Source of the DNA: Budvicia aquatica DSM 5075 = ATCC 35567
Lineage (GTDB): Bacteria > Pseudomonadota > Gammaproteobacteria > Enterobacterales > Enterobacteriaceae
Direction: 5' to 3'
DNA length: 64,000 bases
NCBI RefSeq assembly: GCF_000427805.1
Contig: NZ_ATYS01000005.1
Coordinates: forward strand, 183,040 to 247,039
Shown here: positions 19,982-29,200 of the stretch, piece by piece
Layout of the letters: each line of letters begins with the position of its first letter
Position numbering within the stretch: the first letter of the stretch is position 1
Translations under genes and position numbers: made by a program
The notes under the pieces: generated by a model
The model's input: only the letters and a program-made list of their open reading frames with translations
Told to the model about the DNA's origin: nothing
The model's database searches: none

Positions 19982-21145
19982 ATGCACCACTATCTCGGTC
20001 ACGCAACCGATGAACTGACTCGCCTGAAAGCACTGATGACGGCAAAAGAAATTTGCCAGCAGCCCAACGCCTGGCGGAAAACCAGTGCCAGCATCGTGGC
20101 ATGCCAGACAGCACTGCAGGCCTTTATGGCCCCGCTGCTCGCCAAGCGCGATCTGCGCATTATCATGACCGGTGCAGGCACCTCCGCCTTTATCGGCGAC
20201 GCACTCGCCCCAACGCTGAACCAGATCAGCGGTAAACGCATCGATAGTGTCGCCACCACCGACCTAGTGTCCAACCCCTACCAGTATCTCAGCGAAAATG
20301 TGCCGACGCTGCTCGTCTCGTTTGGCCGCTCCGGTAACAGCCCGGAAAGCCTGGCCGCCGTTGCACTGGCCAACCAATGCCTCAGCGAGTGCTATCACCT
20401 GGTACTCACCTGCAACGCGGCGGGACAGCTGTATCAGCAGAGTATCGACAATCCGCGCGCTTTCGCTTTGCTCATGCCGGAAGAGACCCACGATAAAAGC
20501 TTCGCCATGACCTCCAGCTTCTCCTCCATGATGCTGTCCGCGCTATTGATACTTTCAGCAGATTACAACTCAACACAACGTGCTGAAAGAATTTGTAGGA
20601 GTTCTGAGGATCTAATCCCAGAATTTAATTCCAAAATTAGTAAAATAGCGGTTCAAAAATTTGATAGGGTTATCTACTTGGGCAGTGGTGGCTTGCAAGG
20701 TCTGGCCCAGGAATCTGCATTAAAATTGCTCGAGCTCACCGCTGGGCAGGTTGTCGCCAGTTACGACTCACCTCTGGGTTTCCGCCACGGGCCGAAATCC
20801 ATAGTGAATAGTAGCACTTTGATTATTGTGTATATTTCCAACCATCCCTACACCCGTAAATTTGATCTGGACCTCCTGCAGGAACTCCGCCGCGATAATG
20901 TAGCAGCTAAGATTATCGCTATCACGGCACAGCAGGATGAGATCGTCGCGGAAGGTGATTTCTGGCTGGTCGATGATATGGCTACAGCAACGGATGCAGA
21001 GCTGTTATTCCCTTACGCCTTATTCGCCCAGATGTACGCCTTCCACCGCTCGCTAGCCCTGAGCAAAACTCCCGATAACCCTTGTCCGACCGGTGAGGTT
21101 AACCGCGTCGTTCAGGGTGTCACTCTCCATGAATTCAATAAATAA
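19982..21145 (+). CDS. agaS: SIS-domain galactosamine-6-phosphate deaminase/isomerase AgaS
   Basis: 387 residues with two sugar isomerase (SIS) domains. The first has GAGTSAFIGDALAP near residue 62 and SFGRSGNSPES near 113; the second has LGSGGLQGLAQESALKLLEL near 230 and DSPLGFRHGPKS near 260. AgaS of E. coli deaminates and isomerises D-galactosamine-6-P to tagatose-6-P, the step after AgaA. Codons between about 20545 and 20860 are noticeably AT-richer and use AGA, AGG and ATA, unlike both ends of the gene, suggesting a recombined segment. The reading frame is intact. The PTS genes follow after 12 bases. Confidence 0.92.
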   Translation: MHHYLGHATDELTRLKALMTAKEICQQPNAWRKTSASIVACQTALQAFMAPLLAKRDLRIIMTGAGTSAFIGDALAPTLNQISGKRIDSVATTDLVSNPYQYLSENVPTLLVSFGRSGNSPESLAAVALANQCLSECYHLVLTCNAAGQLYQQSIDNPRAFALLMPEETHDKSFAMTSSFSSMMLSALLILSADYNSTQRAERICRSSEDLIPEFNSKISKIAVQKFDRVIYLGSGGLQGLAQESALKLLELTAGQVVASYDSPLGFRHGPKSIVNSSTLIIVYISNHPYTRKFDLDLLQELRRDNVAAKIIAITAQQDEIVAEGDFWLVDDMATATDAELLFPYALFAQMYAFHRSLALSKTPDNPCPTGEVNRVVQGVTLHEFNK

Positions 21146-21157
21146 TAGGTAGAGAAC

Positions 21158-21658
21158 ATGAGCGCACCAAATATTGTCTGGACCCGCATTGATGAACGTT
21201 TACTTCACGGTCAGATCCGCATCACTTGGGGAAAACACACTGAAGCCAACCTGATTCTGGTTGCCAATGATGAAGCAGCGGAGGGCCCGAATGCGGCCTT
21301 TATGCAGGCAGGGATGAAGGCCTCCGCGGGCGGCGAGTATGCCGTGCGCTTTTTCTCCATCCAGAAAACCATCGAGGTGATCCACAAAGCTTCGCCAAAA
21401 CAGCGGGTGTTTATCCTGTGCAACACACCGACCGACGTTGCCCGCCTGGTCGAAGGGGGCGTGCCTATTACCCATTGTAATGTCGGCAATATGCACTTCC
21501 ACGAAGGCCGACGCCAAATCGCAAAGACCGTCTCTGTCAACCAACAGGACATCGACGCCTTTGAACGGATGGTAAAGCTCGGCGTGAGCTGCACCGTGCA
21601 GAACACACCGGAGCAGACACCGGTTAATGTACTCGAACTCGCCCAGGTGGGCGCATAA
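21158..21658 (+). CDS. agaV: PTS EIIB, mannose/fructose/sorbose family (AgaV-like)
   Basis: 166 residues, cytoplasmic phosphocarrier. The N-terminal motif TRIDERLLHGQIRITWG places the phosphorylated histidine at His17. Family members hand phosphate from EIIA to the incoming sugar. It is in the first position of a four-gene PTS set. E. coli AgaV takes up N-acetylgalactosamine; in Gram-positive GAG loci the same PTS family imports unsaturated disaccharides, so either substrate is possible. Confidence 0.92.
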   Translation: MSAPNIVWTRIDERLLHGQIRITWGKHTEANLILVANDEAAEGPNAAFMQAGMKASAGGEYAVRFFSIQKTIEVIHKASPKQRVFILCNTPTDVARLVEGGVPITHCNVGNMHFHEGRRQIAKTVSVNQQDIDAFERMVKLGVSCTVQNTPEQTPVNVLELAQVGA

Positions 21659-21667
21659 GGAGTCGCT

Positions 21668-22441
21668 ATGATTTTCGAAGCTTCGATCGTCGCTATCTGG
21701 GCCTTTTTCTGCGGTATAGATAAGTATGATGTCGCACTTAATATTCACCGGCCGTTGATCACCGGGCCGGTGGTCGGCCTGATCATGGGCGATATGAAAG
21801 TCGGGCTGATTGCGGGCGCCACGCTGGAGCTGGCCTGGCTTGGGCTGGTACCTAACGCGGGCGCCCAGCCGCCGGATGTTACACTCGGCACTATCGCCGC
21901 AGTGGCCTTTGCCATCATGACCGGACAGCCCGCAGCCGTTGCCATGGGTATCGGTATGCCTATCGCGGTGCTGATGCAGATGCTGGTGATCGGCTTCTTC
22001 GCCGTCACCTCTTTCACCATGGGGAAAGCCGATCAATATGCCGAACGGGCAGAGCCCAATGGCATCGACCGACTCCTGCTCGGCACGCTCGGGCTACGCG
22101 CGTTACTGTACGCCGTCGTGGCCTTTGTGACGGTCTACTTCGGTGAACATGCCGCTTCCTGGATCGATGAGAATGCCCCGAAAGCCCTGCTGGTCGGCCT
22201 GGGGATCGGCGCGAAGATGGTGCCAGCCATCGGTTTCGCCATGTTGCTGAAGATCATGTGGTCGAAAGAGGTAGCCGGCGTGTTCTTTATCGGCTTCGTC
22301 ACCACCACCTATCTGAAACTGCCGATCATGGCGGTCGCCATCATCGGTGCCTCCGCTGCAGCTCTGTACTTCTTCTTCAGCGGTAACGGTAATAACGGCA
22401 ATAACCACAACCAACCCGAGGACTTCGAAGATGGCATCTGA
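21668..22441 (+). CDS. agaW: PTS EIIC, mannose/fructose/sorbose family (AgaW-like)
   Basis: 257 residues, a membrane channel subunit. It has hydrophobic helices throughout, FFCGIDKYDVALNIHRPLI at the N-terminus, and the family segment GATLELAWLGLVPNAGAQPP near residue 50. It ends with an unusual Asn-rich tail (SGNGNNGNNHNQ). Its stop codon overlaps the start of the EIID gene by 11 bases, pointing to translational coupling. Confidence 0.92.
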   Translation: MIFEASIVAIWAFFCGIDKYDVALNIHRPLITGPVVGLIMGDMKVGLIAGATLELAWLGLVPNAGAQPPDVTLGTIAAVAFAIMTGQPAAVAMGIGMPIAVLMQMLVIGFFAVTSFTMGKADQYAERAEPNGIDRLLLGTLGLRALLYAVVAFVTVYFGEHAASWIDENAPKALLVGLGIGAKMVPAIGFAMLLKIMWSKEVAGVFFIGFVTTTYLKLPIMAVAIIGASAAALYFFFSGNGNNGNNHNQPEDFEDGI

Positions 22442-23321
22442 TATGGCTAAGAACACCGGCGTCACCACGTCTCAGGCTTCCACCAGCCTGATCGACAACA
22501 TTGATGCCTATGAGGACAGTACGCCCCGCAAGGTAATTACCAAGGGCGATCTCTGGAAGTGCGCCTTCCGTGGGCTGTTTATGGAGGGCAACTTTAACTT
22601 CGAACGTATGCAGGGCGGCGGGTTTGCCTACTCCATCATCCCCGCGCTGAAGAAAATTCACGGTAACAACCCGCGCGATCTGGCCAAGTCACTGAAAAAT
22701 CATCTTCAGTTCTTTAACGCCAGCCCTAAGCTGTTCACCTTTTTGCTCGGCACCGCCGTGGCAATGGAGGAGAACAAGGAAAAGCCGTCCACCGTTAACG
22801 TGATGAAGGTGGCAGGTATGGGGCCGACCGGTGGTATCGGCGATGCTATCGACCATATGACGCTGATGCCACTGACGCTGGCGCTCGGCGCCTCCATCGC
22901 CATGGAGGGCTCGATCGCCGGTCCGTTCGTGTTCTTTATCCTGTACCAGCTGGTCCATTTCTTTGTCTATTTCGGCCTGATGTTTATGGGCTACCGCGCA
23001 GGTACCGCTGCCGTGGTCAATATGGGCGATGCGACCGAGAAGCTGGCCAAGGCCGCCAATATCATGGGGATCTTTGTTATCGGTGCGCTGTCTGCCACCT
23101 TTATCAAGGTACAAACCACGGCATCGTTGGAGCTGGGGGGCAAAGTTGTCGAACTGCAAAGCGCGCTGTTCGACAAGATCATGCCAAATCTGCTGCCATT
23201 GGCGCTGGTGTTTTTCATGTTCAAGATGGTGAAAGGTACCGGCTTCTGGGCAAAACCACCGGTGTTAATCTTCTCCACGCTGGCTGGTGGCGTGATCTTT
23301 CATCTGCTGGGGATCCTCTGA
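22431..23321 (+). CDS. agaE: PTS EIID, mannose/fructose/sorbose family (AgaE-like)
   Basis: 296 residues. The start was taken at ATG 22431, overlapping agaW; ATG 22443 in the same frame is the alternative. Family hallmarks are FRGLFMEGNFNFERMQGGGF near residue 48, a run around GPTGGIGDAIDHM near 135, and GYRAGTAAV near 188, followed by hydrophobic C-terminal helices. EIID forms the membrane transporter with EIIC. Confidence 0.92.
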   Translation: MASDMAKNTGVTTSQASTSLIDNIDAYEDSTPRKVITKGDLWKCAFRGLFMEGNFNFERMQGGGFAYSIIPALKKIHGNNPRDLAKSLKNHLQFFNASPKLFTFLLGTAVAMEENKEKPSTVNVMKVAGMGPTGGIGDAIDHMTLMPLTLALGASIAMEGSIAGPFVFFILYQLVHFFVYFGLMFMGYRAGTAAVVNMGDATEKLAKAANIMGIFVIGALSATFIKVQTTASLELGGKVVELQSALFDKIMPNLLPLALVFFMFKMVKGTGFWAKPPVLIFSTLAGGVIFHLLGIL

Positions 23322-23333
23322 TCCCTAACACAG

Positions 23334-23352
23334 GGGGGAGCCACGCTCCCCC
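23334..23352 (+). other. GC-rich intercistronic hairpin between agaE and agaF
   Basis: GGGGGAGC (23334-23341) pairs with GCTCCCCC (23345-23352) over a 3-base loop, without a T-run. Such hairpins often protect the 3' end of the upstream message or tune the ratio of membrane to soluble PTS subunits; the effect here is inferred. Confidence 0.6.
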
Positions 23353-23371
23353 AGGTACAGGAGCAATAGTT

Positions 23372-23815
23372 ATGATTGGAATTGTGGTATCTGGACATAT
23401 TCATTTCGCCTCAGGCATGCAGTCTGCGGTAGTGGCGATCACCGGCCAACAGACACAGATGGCCTTTGTCGACTTTACCGAGTCGATGTCTACCGATGCG
23501 CTTGAGCTCGCGCTGCGTCAGGCTGCCAGCGCAGTTGATAGCGGTGAGGGCGTACTGTTTCTTACCGATATCCCCGGTGGTTCCCCCGCCAACCGCGCGC
23601 TGAATATCCTGCAGGATACACCCGCCATCGAGGCGATCAGCGGCGCGAATCTGCCGATGATCGCCAACGCCGCCTTCGAGCGGGAGGGGACAACGCTGCA
23701 GGCACTGGTTACCACGCTATTGGAGATAGGTACCTCCAGCATGCAGGATATGCGTGCACAGCTCGAAATGGCGATGCAGTCTGCACCGGAAATACCTAGC
23801 GAAGACGGACTCTAG
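23372..23815 (+). CDS. agaF: PTS EIIA, mannose/fructose/sorbose family (AgaF-like)
   Basis: 147 residues, soluble phosphocarrier that takes phosphate from HPr. The N-terminal segment IVVSGHIHFASGM carries the expected active-site histidine (His9). The middle has FLTDIPGGSPANRAL near residue 65, a family signature. The stop codon at 23813-23815 is directly followed by the agaA start, so translation is coupled. Confidence 0.92.
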   Translation: MIGIVVSGHIHFASGMQSAVVAITGQQTQMAFVDFTESMSTDALELALRQAASAVDSGEGVLFLTDIPGGSPANRALNILQDTPAIEAISGANLPMIANAAFEREGTTLQALVTTLLEIGTSSMQDMRAQLEMAMQSAPEIPSEDGL

Positions 23816-25003
23816 ATGATGCGCTACGCCCTGTTACCCGACCGCGTCTTTACCCCCGAGGGTATTGTCGAAAATGGTGTTGTGACCATCGCTGCGGGCA
23901 AGATTGCCGCTATCGGTCAGGAGCCACCCGCCGACTGCGAACTGGTGCGGCTTGCTGGCTGCTCGCTGATGCCGGGGTTTATCGATATCCATATGCACGG
24001 CAGAGCCGGTGCGGATGTCATGGATGGCGAGGCCCGGGCGCTGCAGACTATCGCTAACTCACTGCCTCAGACTGGTGTTGTCGCCTGGGTCGGCACCACG
24101 GTAACCGCGCCCTGGGACAGTATTTTCACCGCGCTGGAGGCTATCCGTCAATTTACCGAGCAACCGCAGTACCAAGGTGCCGAATTGCTCGGCAGCTTTC
24201 TCGAAGGCCCCTACTTTACCGCACTGCACCGTGGCTCACACCCCACGGAATACCTGACGGCTCCCACCCTCGACCAGTTGGCAAAGCTGCACGACTGTGC
24301 AGGAGACAGCCTGCTGCGTGTCGCTGTAGCACCGGAGATAACCGGTGCCATGGACAGCATTGACTGGTTGGTTCGCCAGGGTATCAAGGTCGCCGTAGCC
24401 CACACCGATGCTTCGTTCCAACAGGTTACCGAAGCCTACCAACGCGGCGCAGATTGCGGTGTGCATCTGTTTAATGGCATGCGGGGTCTGCACCACCGTG
24501 AGCCGGGCTGCTGCGGTGCGGTGCTGTATCACGACATGCTGGCCGAGCTGATCGCCGACGGTATTCACGTCCATCCCGCCGTGATGCAGCTCGCCTATCG
24601 TATCAAGGGCTACCGTAAGATAGCGCTGATCACCGATTGCATGCGTGCCGGTGGCTTAGGCGATGGCGAGTATCAGTTCGGCGTACAGACGATCCGGGTC
24701 ACCCACGGTGAGGCGCGTACCGCCAGCGGTTCTCTGGCAGGCAGCACCTGTAGCCTGGATCTGGCGCTACGTACTCTGGTACAGCAGTCTGCGGTGCCGT
24801 TGTGGGAAGCTGTACAGATGGTGACCTCGGTACCGGCGCACTATCTTGGCCTTGAGCACCGCCTCGGCCATATCGCGCTGGGTAGAGATGCCAATCTGAC
24901 ACTGATGAACGACGATCTCCAGGTGCAAGGCACGCTGCTCAAGGGCGAGTGGGCCTATCGCCATCCCGCCCTCACGGCAGTCCTTAATGACTCAGCCAGC
25001 TAA
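23816..25003 (+). CDS. agaA: N-acetylgalactosamine-6-phosphate deacetylase AgaA
   Basis: 395 residues, amidohydrolase superfamily (NagA/AgaA). Metal-site and substrate motifs are FIDIHMHGRAGADVMDG near residue 55, FLEGPYFT near 128, VAHTDAS near 193, HLFNGMRGLHHREPG near 216 and the catalytic aspartate in LITDCMRAGG near 272. It converts GalNAc-6-P to galactosamine-6-P and acetate, feeding AgaS. The start immediately abuts the agaF stop; a second ATG at 23819 is equally possible. Confidence 0.92.
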   Translation: MMRYALLPDRVFTPEGIVENGVVTIAAGKIAAIGQEPPADCELVRLAGCSLMPGFIDIHMHGRAGADVMDGEARALQTIANSLPQTGVVAWVGTTVTAPWDSIFTALEAIRQFTEQPQYQGAELLGSFLEGPYFTALHRGSHPTEYLTAPTLDQLAKLHDCAGDSLLRVAVAPEITGAMDSIDWLVRQGIKVAVAHTDASFQQVTEAYQRGADCGVHLFNGMRGLHHREPGCCGAVLYHDMLAELIADGIHVHPAVMQLAYRIKGYRKIALITDCMRAGGLGDGEYQFGVQTIRVTHGEARTASGSLAGSTCSLDLALRTLVQQSAVPLWEAVQMVTSVPAHYLGLEHRLGHIALGRDANLTLMNDDLQVQGTLLKGEWAYRHPALTAVLNDSAS

Positions 25004-25060
25004 GGCTGCGCCCATAATCATACCCGCCGCCATTTGGCGGCTAACGATGAGAATCAATCA

Positions 25061-26125
25061 ATGACAACCCATTCGCTTTTAGGGACGCAACAGCAGGCGC
25101 TGGACCTGATGAAACGGGTCTACCGCTGGCAAGCAGCTAATCAGACCCGCTCCGTGCTCCGTCGCACAGGCAAAACCCGTTTTATCAAAGATACCGACTG
25201 GGAGCGCGGTGTCTTCTGGTCCTGCGTCGCTGCCGCCTGGCAGTCCACGCAAGATGACGACTATCTACAGGGCGTAATGAACTACACCCTGCATACCGGA
25301 TTCAGAACTGGCCCCAACCCGCGTTTTGCCGACGATATGGTCTGTTGTCAGGCCTATCTCGACGTGTATCCGCTGTTCGGCAAAACCGAGGCGCTGGAGC
25401 CAACTCTGGCCGCGCTGGATCTGATGGTTAATGCCCCCGAGCCGGGCAGAAAAGATTGGTGGTGGTGCGATGCGCTGTTTATGGCTCCCCCTGCGTTTGC
25501 CGCGCTGACGCAGCAGACCGGCGATCAGCGCTATCTCGACTATATGAACACCGCCTGGTGGGATGCTATCGACTACCTGCAAGATAGCGAAACCGGGCTG
25601 TTCTACCGCGATCACCGCTATATTCCCGATGGTCAGGGCACTGAACTGCGCGAAGCCAATGGCCACAAGGTGTTCTGGAGTCGGGGTAACGGCTGGGTGC
25701 TCGCCGCCCTTCCACGCCTGCTGGCCCGGATGCCGGAGCAGTTTGCCGATCGAGTACGCTACCTGGCACTGTTTCAGCAGCTCGCGGCCTCCATTACGCC
25801 TTATCAGCAACCCGATGGCTTCTGGCGTACCAGCCTGCTCGATCCCGATCGCTTCCCCGCACCGGAGAGCAGTGCCACCGCGCTGTTCTGCTACGGTCTG
25901 GCTTGGGGGATCAATCAGGGGGTGCTGGATGCCGATATTTATCTGCCGGTGGTTGAGCGGGCCTGGCGGGCGCTACAGACCGCCGTCCACGACAACGGTA
26001 TGATCGGCTGGGTACAGCTTCCCGCCTTCAATCCACGCGACGTAAGCCGCGACCACAATATGGACTATGGCGCCGGCGCTTTTCTGTTGGCGGCAATGGA
26101 AGTGGCGACACTGACCGCCCGTTAA
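25061..26125 (+). CDS. Unsaturated glucuronyl/rhamnogalacturonyl hydrolase, GH88/GH105 clan
   Basis: Start taken at ATG 25061; a TTG at 25034 in frame would add nine residues and has no better ribosome site. The 354-residue product is an (alpha/alpha)6-barrel enzyme of the GH88/GH105 group. Candidate catalytic aspartates are in FADDMVCCQAYLDVY (Asp91/92) and WWWCDALFMAPP (Asp137). FWSRGNGWV lies near residue 205. The wording of these motifs is nearer GH105 (YteR-type) than classical GH88. No signal peptide, so cytoplasmic. Such enzymes hydrate and release the unsaturated uronic acid made by a lyase. As the last gene of the aga operon, and next to a PL8 lyase, its likely substrate is a desulfated unsaturated chondroitin disaccharide. 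Confidence 0.85.
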   Translation: MTTHSLLGTQQQALDLMKRVYRWQAANQTRSVLRRTGKTRFIKDTDWERGVFWSCVAAAWQSTQDDDYLQGVMNYTLHTGFRTGPNPRFADDMVCCQAYLDVYPLFGKTEALEPTLAALDLMVNAPEPGRKDWWWCDALFMAPPAFAALTQQTGDQRYLDYMNTAWWDAIDYLQDSETGLFYRDHRYIPDGQGTELREANGHKVFWSRGNGWVLAALPRLLARMPEQFADRVRYLALFQQLAASITPYQQPDGFWRTSLLDPDRFPAPESSATALFCYGLAWGINQGVLDADIYLPVVERAWRALQTAVHDNGMIGWVQLPAFNPRDVSRDHNMDYGAGAFLLAAMEVATLTAR

Positions 26126-26128
26126 TCT

Positions 26129-26212
26129 TATACCCGTCATACTTGAAGCTGCCTCTTTGTTGGCTACGCTCACTTGCCGCCGCGATGCAACGCCAATTAT
26201 TTTGGGTATATA
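26129..26212. repeat. ERIC-type repeat, copy B (internally deleted)
   Basis: Begins TATACCCGTCATACTTGAAG and ends ATTATTTTGGGTATA, the ERIC ends in inverted orientation, with only a short centre (GGCTACGCTCACTTGCCGCC). It starts 4 bases after the stop codon of the GH88/105 gene and lies between it and the convergent PL8 gene. Confidence 0.7.
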
Positions 26213-26285
26213 CTGCGATATCAGAGAGCAGATAATCCTATCTGCTCTCTGTTGCTTACTAGCACAGCTAGATTTTCACCAATCG

Positions 26286-29200
26286 CTAAATTTTCAACAA
26301 TCGAATGTATTCGGGCCGTGCATCCCGCGTCTCTATCGTCAGCAGCGAGTTATTCTGCTGCCTTACCAAGGTAACGGCGCTGTATGGCTCAGCCAGTGAC
26401 CAGCTCCCTGCGATAAGGATCTGCGTTACCTGAATCTTGGAGAGATTGCTACCCCAGGGGCGGCTGTAGATACTAACCTCAACCTGATCGCCGTTGGCAT
26501 CGATTTGATCGGGATCCTGGCCGCGATACAGCGCCAGATCGGGATTGACGATACTCAGATGCATTTCCTGTGCGTTGAGCTGATTTGCCAGCACCATCGC
26601 CGGGCTGTCGCTCCCGATGATCAGGGTTTCCGTCAGCCCCGCCACCGGTGAAAAGAACGCATAACCCTCGGTTCCTGTCACGCCATCACGCACAATATGT
26701 GCGGAAACATCTTGCCTGAGCACCTGATAGTCCGGCTTGCTTGAGCCGCTCGCCTCGATAACCACCGCATACTCATAGCTCTGTTGCTGCGGAGCCTTAC
26801 CGTGATCGATCACCGCGGTCGCGAAGAGCCCCTGAGTTGGCGTCCCATCGTCTTCATGGTTGGATGCCTGATTATCGTAAGAGAAGCGGACCTGCTGGCC
26901 TGCGGGAATAAAATAACGGTTGCCTGCCGGATCTTTAAATCGGGTCTCCCCCTGCAGCGACAGATGGGTTCCTATGCTATTGATCGCCTCACCGTTCACC
27001 TCAACCACCTCTCCCGCGGGTACCTTATGCTGGAACAGGGTTGTCTCGGTGTGGTGTTCAGTATCTCGATTGTCGATCGCCGAACCCAGCGCAATGATGC
27101 GATTGGCGAAAATAAAACAGGATTTGCGCGCCCGGAAGCTCTGCTGCTGATACTTGGCGTGGCCGTGCAACTTAACGGCAAACAGGCTGCTTTCATCCCC
27201 CAGCGTAGTCGCTCCTGAATAGGTCTCTGTGGAGAGCAACATCTCCTCGATACCCGCGCCCGGTAACTGATGTAGTGTGGCGATAAGTTGATCATTCGGT
27301 AGCTGGATCGCCGTCGTCCCCGGATAGCGGCTCCAGTTCCAGCCATCATGGCTGAAGGCACGCAGGCTATAGTCGGCAGGCTCGATGGCCACATGCCCAT
27401 ATTGCAGATAACGACCATACAGATTGTTGGCCTCGTAGGTTTCATTGCCGACGAGATAGCGGCTGAAACCTCTGGCGATCACCAGCCATGACTTGTCGGC
27501 CAGCACCGCACTGCGGCCCCGCTGTACGGCCATTGACGCATAGTTCATCGCCCAGGCACCGACCGGTTCACTCTCTGCAGGAATACCTTCGAAATCGGGC
27601 TTATTGGCCAGATAGGCATAGGCAGCGGCCAGTTCCCTATCGACAGTCTGCGTCCCATCGGGAGAGCCCGCCCGCGCCATCCATTGATAGGGCGCTGCGG
27701 AGATCACTTGTTTATCATCGGGATGACGTCCGCTTAGCGGCAGCGGGATATGCGTCTCTTTGGTGTAGATGCGCATTTTCAGCAACACCTCTTTGGCGCG
27801 CTGATGCGCCGCTTGGCTGAGTCTGAACGGACTGCCGCTGAGGCCGTAGATCGCAACGCCCAAGCCATTAAAGGCATCTTTACCGTAGGCGGGGTAGTGC
27901 TGACAGTGGTGGAATACCGACCCCTCCGGCTTGAATCCCCCACCAACACCGTCCGATGCCAGCAGCGTTTTACTCAGCCAGGACTGAAGCTGTGTCAGCA
28001 ACGCTTCACGTACCGTGATTTCGGGTAGCAACAGGAAGCTCTTGATCATCCACTGCAATTGGGTATTCAAGATGTCGACATTGGAATCGATAATCGTCTC
28101 ATCGGCTTCGTAAATACGCCCGGTGGCACTGAACCACATCATGGCCTGCTGTGCCGACGCCAACCATCCCCGTTGAGCCAGTACCCGTCGGCCGATAAAC
28201 CAGGCATCGAACAGTTCACGCGTCTGGTAGCCCACATGGCTGACGATCTGATAGCCAGACCCTCCTTGCCAACCTTGCTCAAAGGCATAGCGGCTGCCAT
28301 CGATAAAGCGGGCTTCCAACTGACGGCGATTCTCTGCGGAGAGCGAATCAGTACGCAAGAATTTGGCGGTCTCCAGCAGCGCTTTCCCCAGCACGCTGAT
28401 ATTGATGGTATCGGTCAATAACGCCAGGCTCTCCGGCGACAGGATCCCATCAACCCGCATAAAATTCTGACGCTTGGGATGATCCAGTGGCTTGCCGGTA
28501 ATCGAGCCATCCGGGTTATCACGGAGCATAAACTGAGTATATTTCGCCAGGTTGGCGTCGATCTTTTCCTGTGAAATGGTACTGCTGCTGTTGACCGCCA
28601 GATGGCGATCGAAATTTTTATACAAGATCGCCGTATCGCCACTGGTATCGTCAAACGGCAGCGTGAAGTTAAAATCATCGTAATGCTCACGCAGCATCTG
28701 ATCGTACATTAATACCGCCATCCAGTTTTTGTTGGGGCCGGTATTGACCGCTGGATTGATAAAGGGCACCACATAGTCTGGCGTCGGCCAGCGATGATCG
28801 ACGGGAATAGACAGAATTATCTGATCAAACAAGAGTTGCCCCGCGCTCTCCGGAGCAATAATGGTCAGACGATCCATCCCCTCGATGGCCTCCCCTTGCA
28901 TATCGCGAAAGGGAACGGCGATCCCACGCCAGCCCGAAAACGCCAGGCTGATACTGAAACTGGCGTTAACCGCCTCTCCTTGGCCAAAATGGAATGTCAG
29001 TTGCTCATCGAGCGGCTCTGCATGGTATAGCCAGGTGAGAAAAGTATGTGGTGTTGCCTCATCGGCTTGTGGCTGGAAGCCCACTTCCTGGTTCAAGATC
29101 AGCCGTGAACCCTGGGTAAATAACCATTGCAGCGATTGTTGGCCGTCGCGGGCATGCTGCGAGCTGATAGTCAGAGTAGAACCGCCATCGGTCGTTATGG

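Noticed and set aside
22347-22430. Longer N-terminus of the PTS EIID protein
   Set aside because: The extra 28 codons overlap agaW, are low-complexity Thr-rich and unlike the family; ATG 22431 is preferred.
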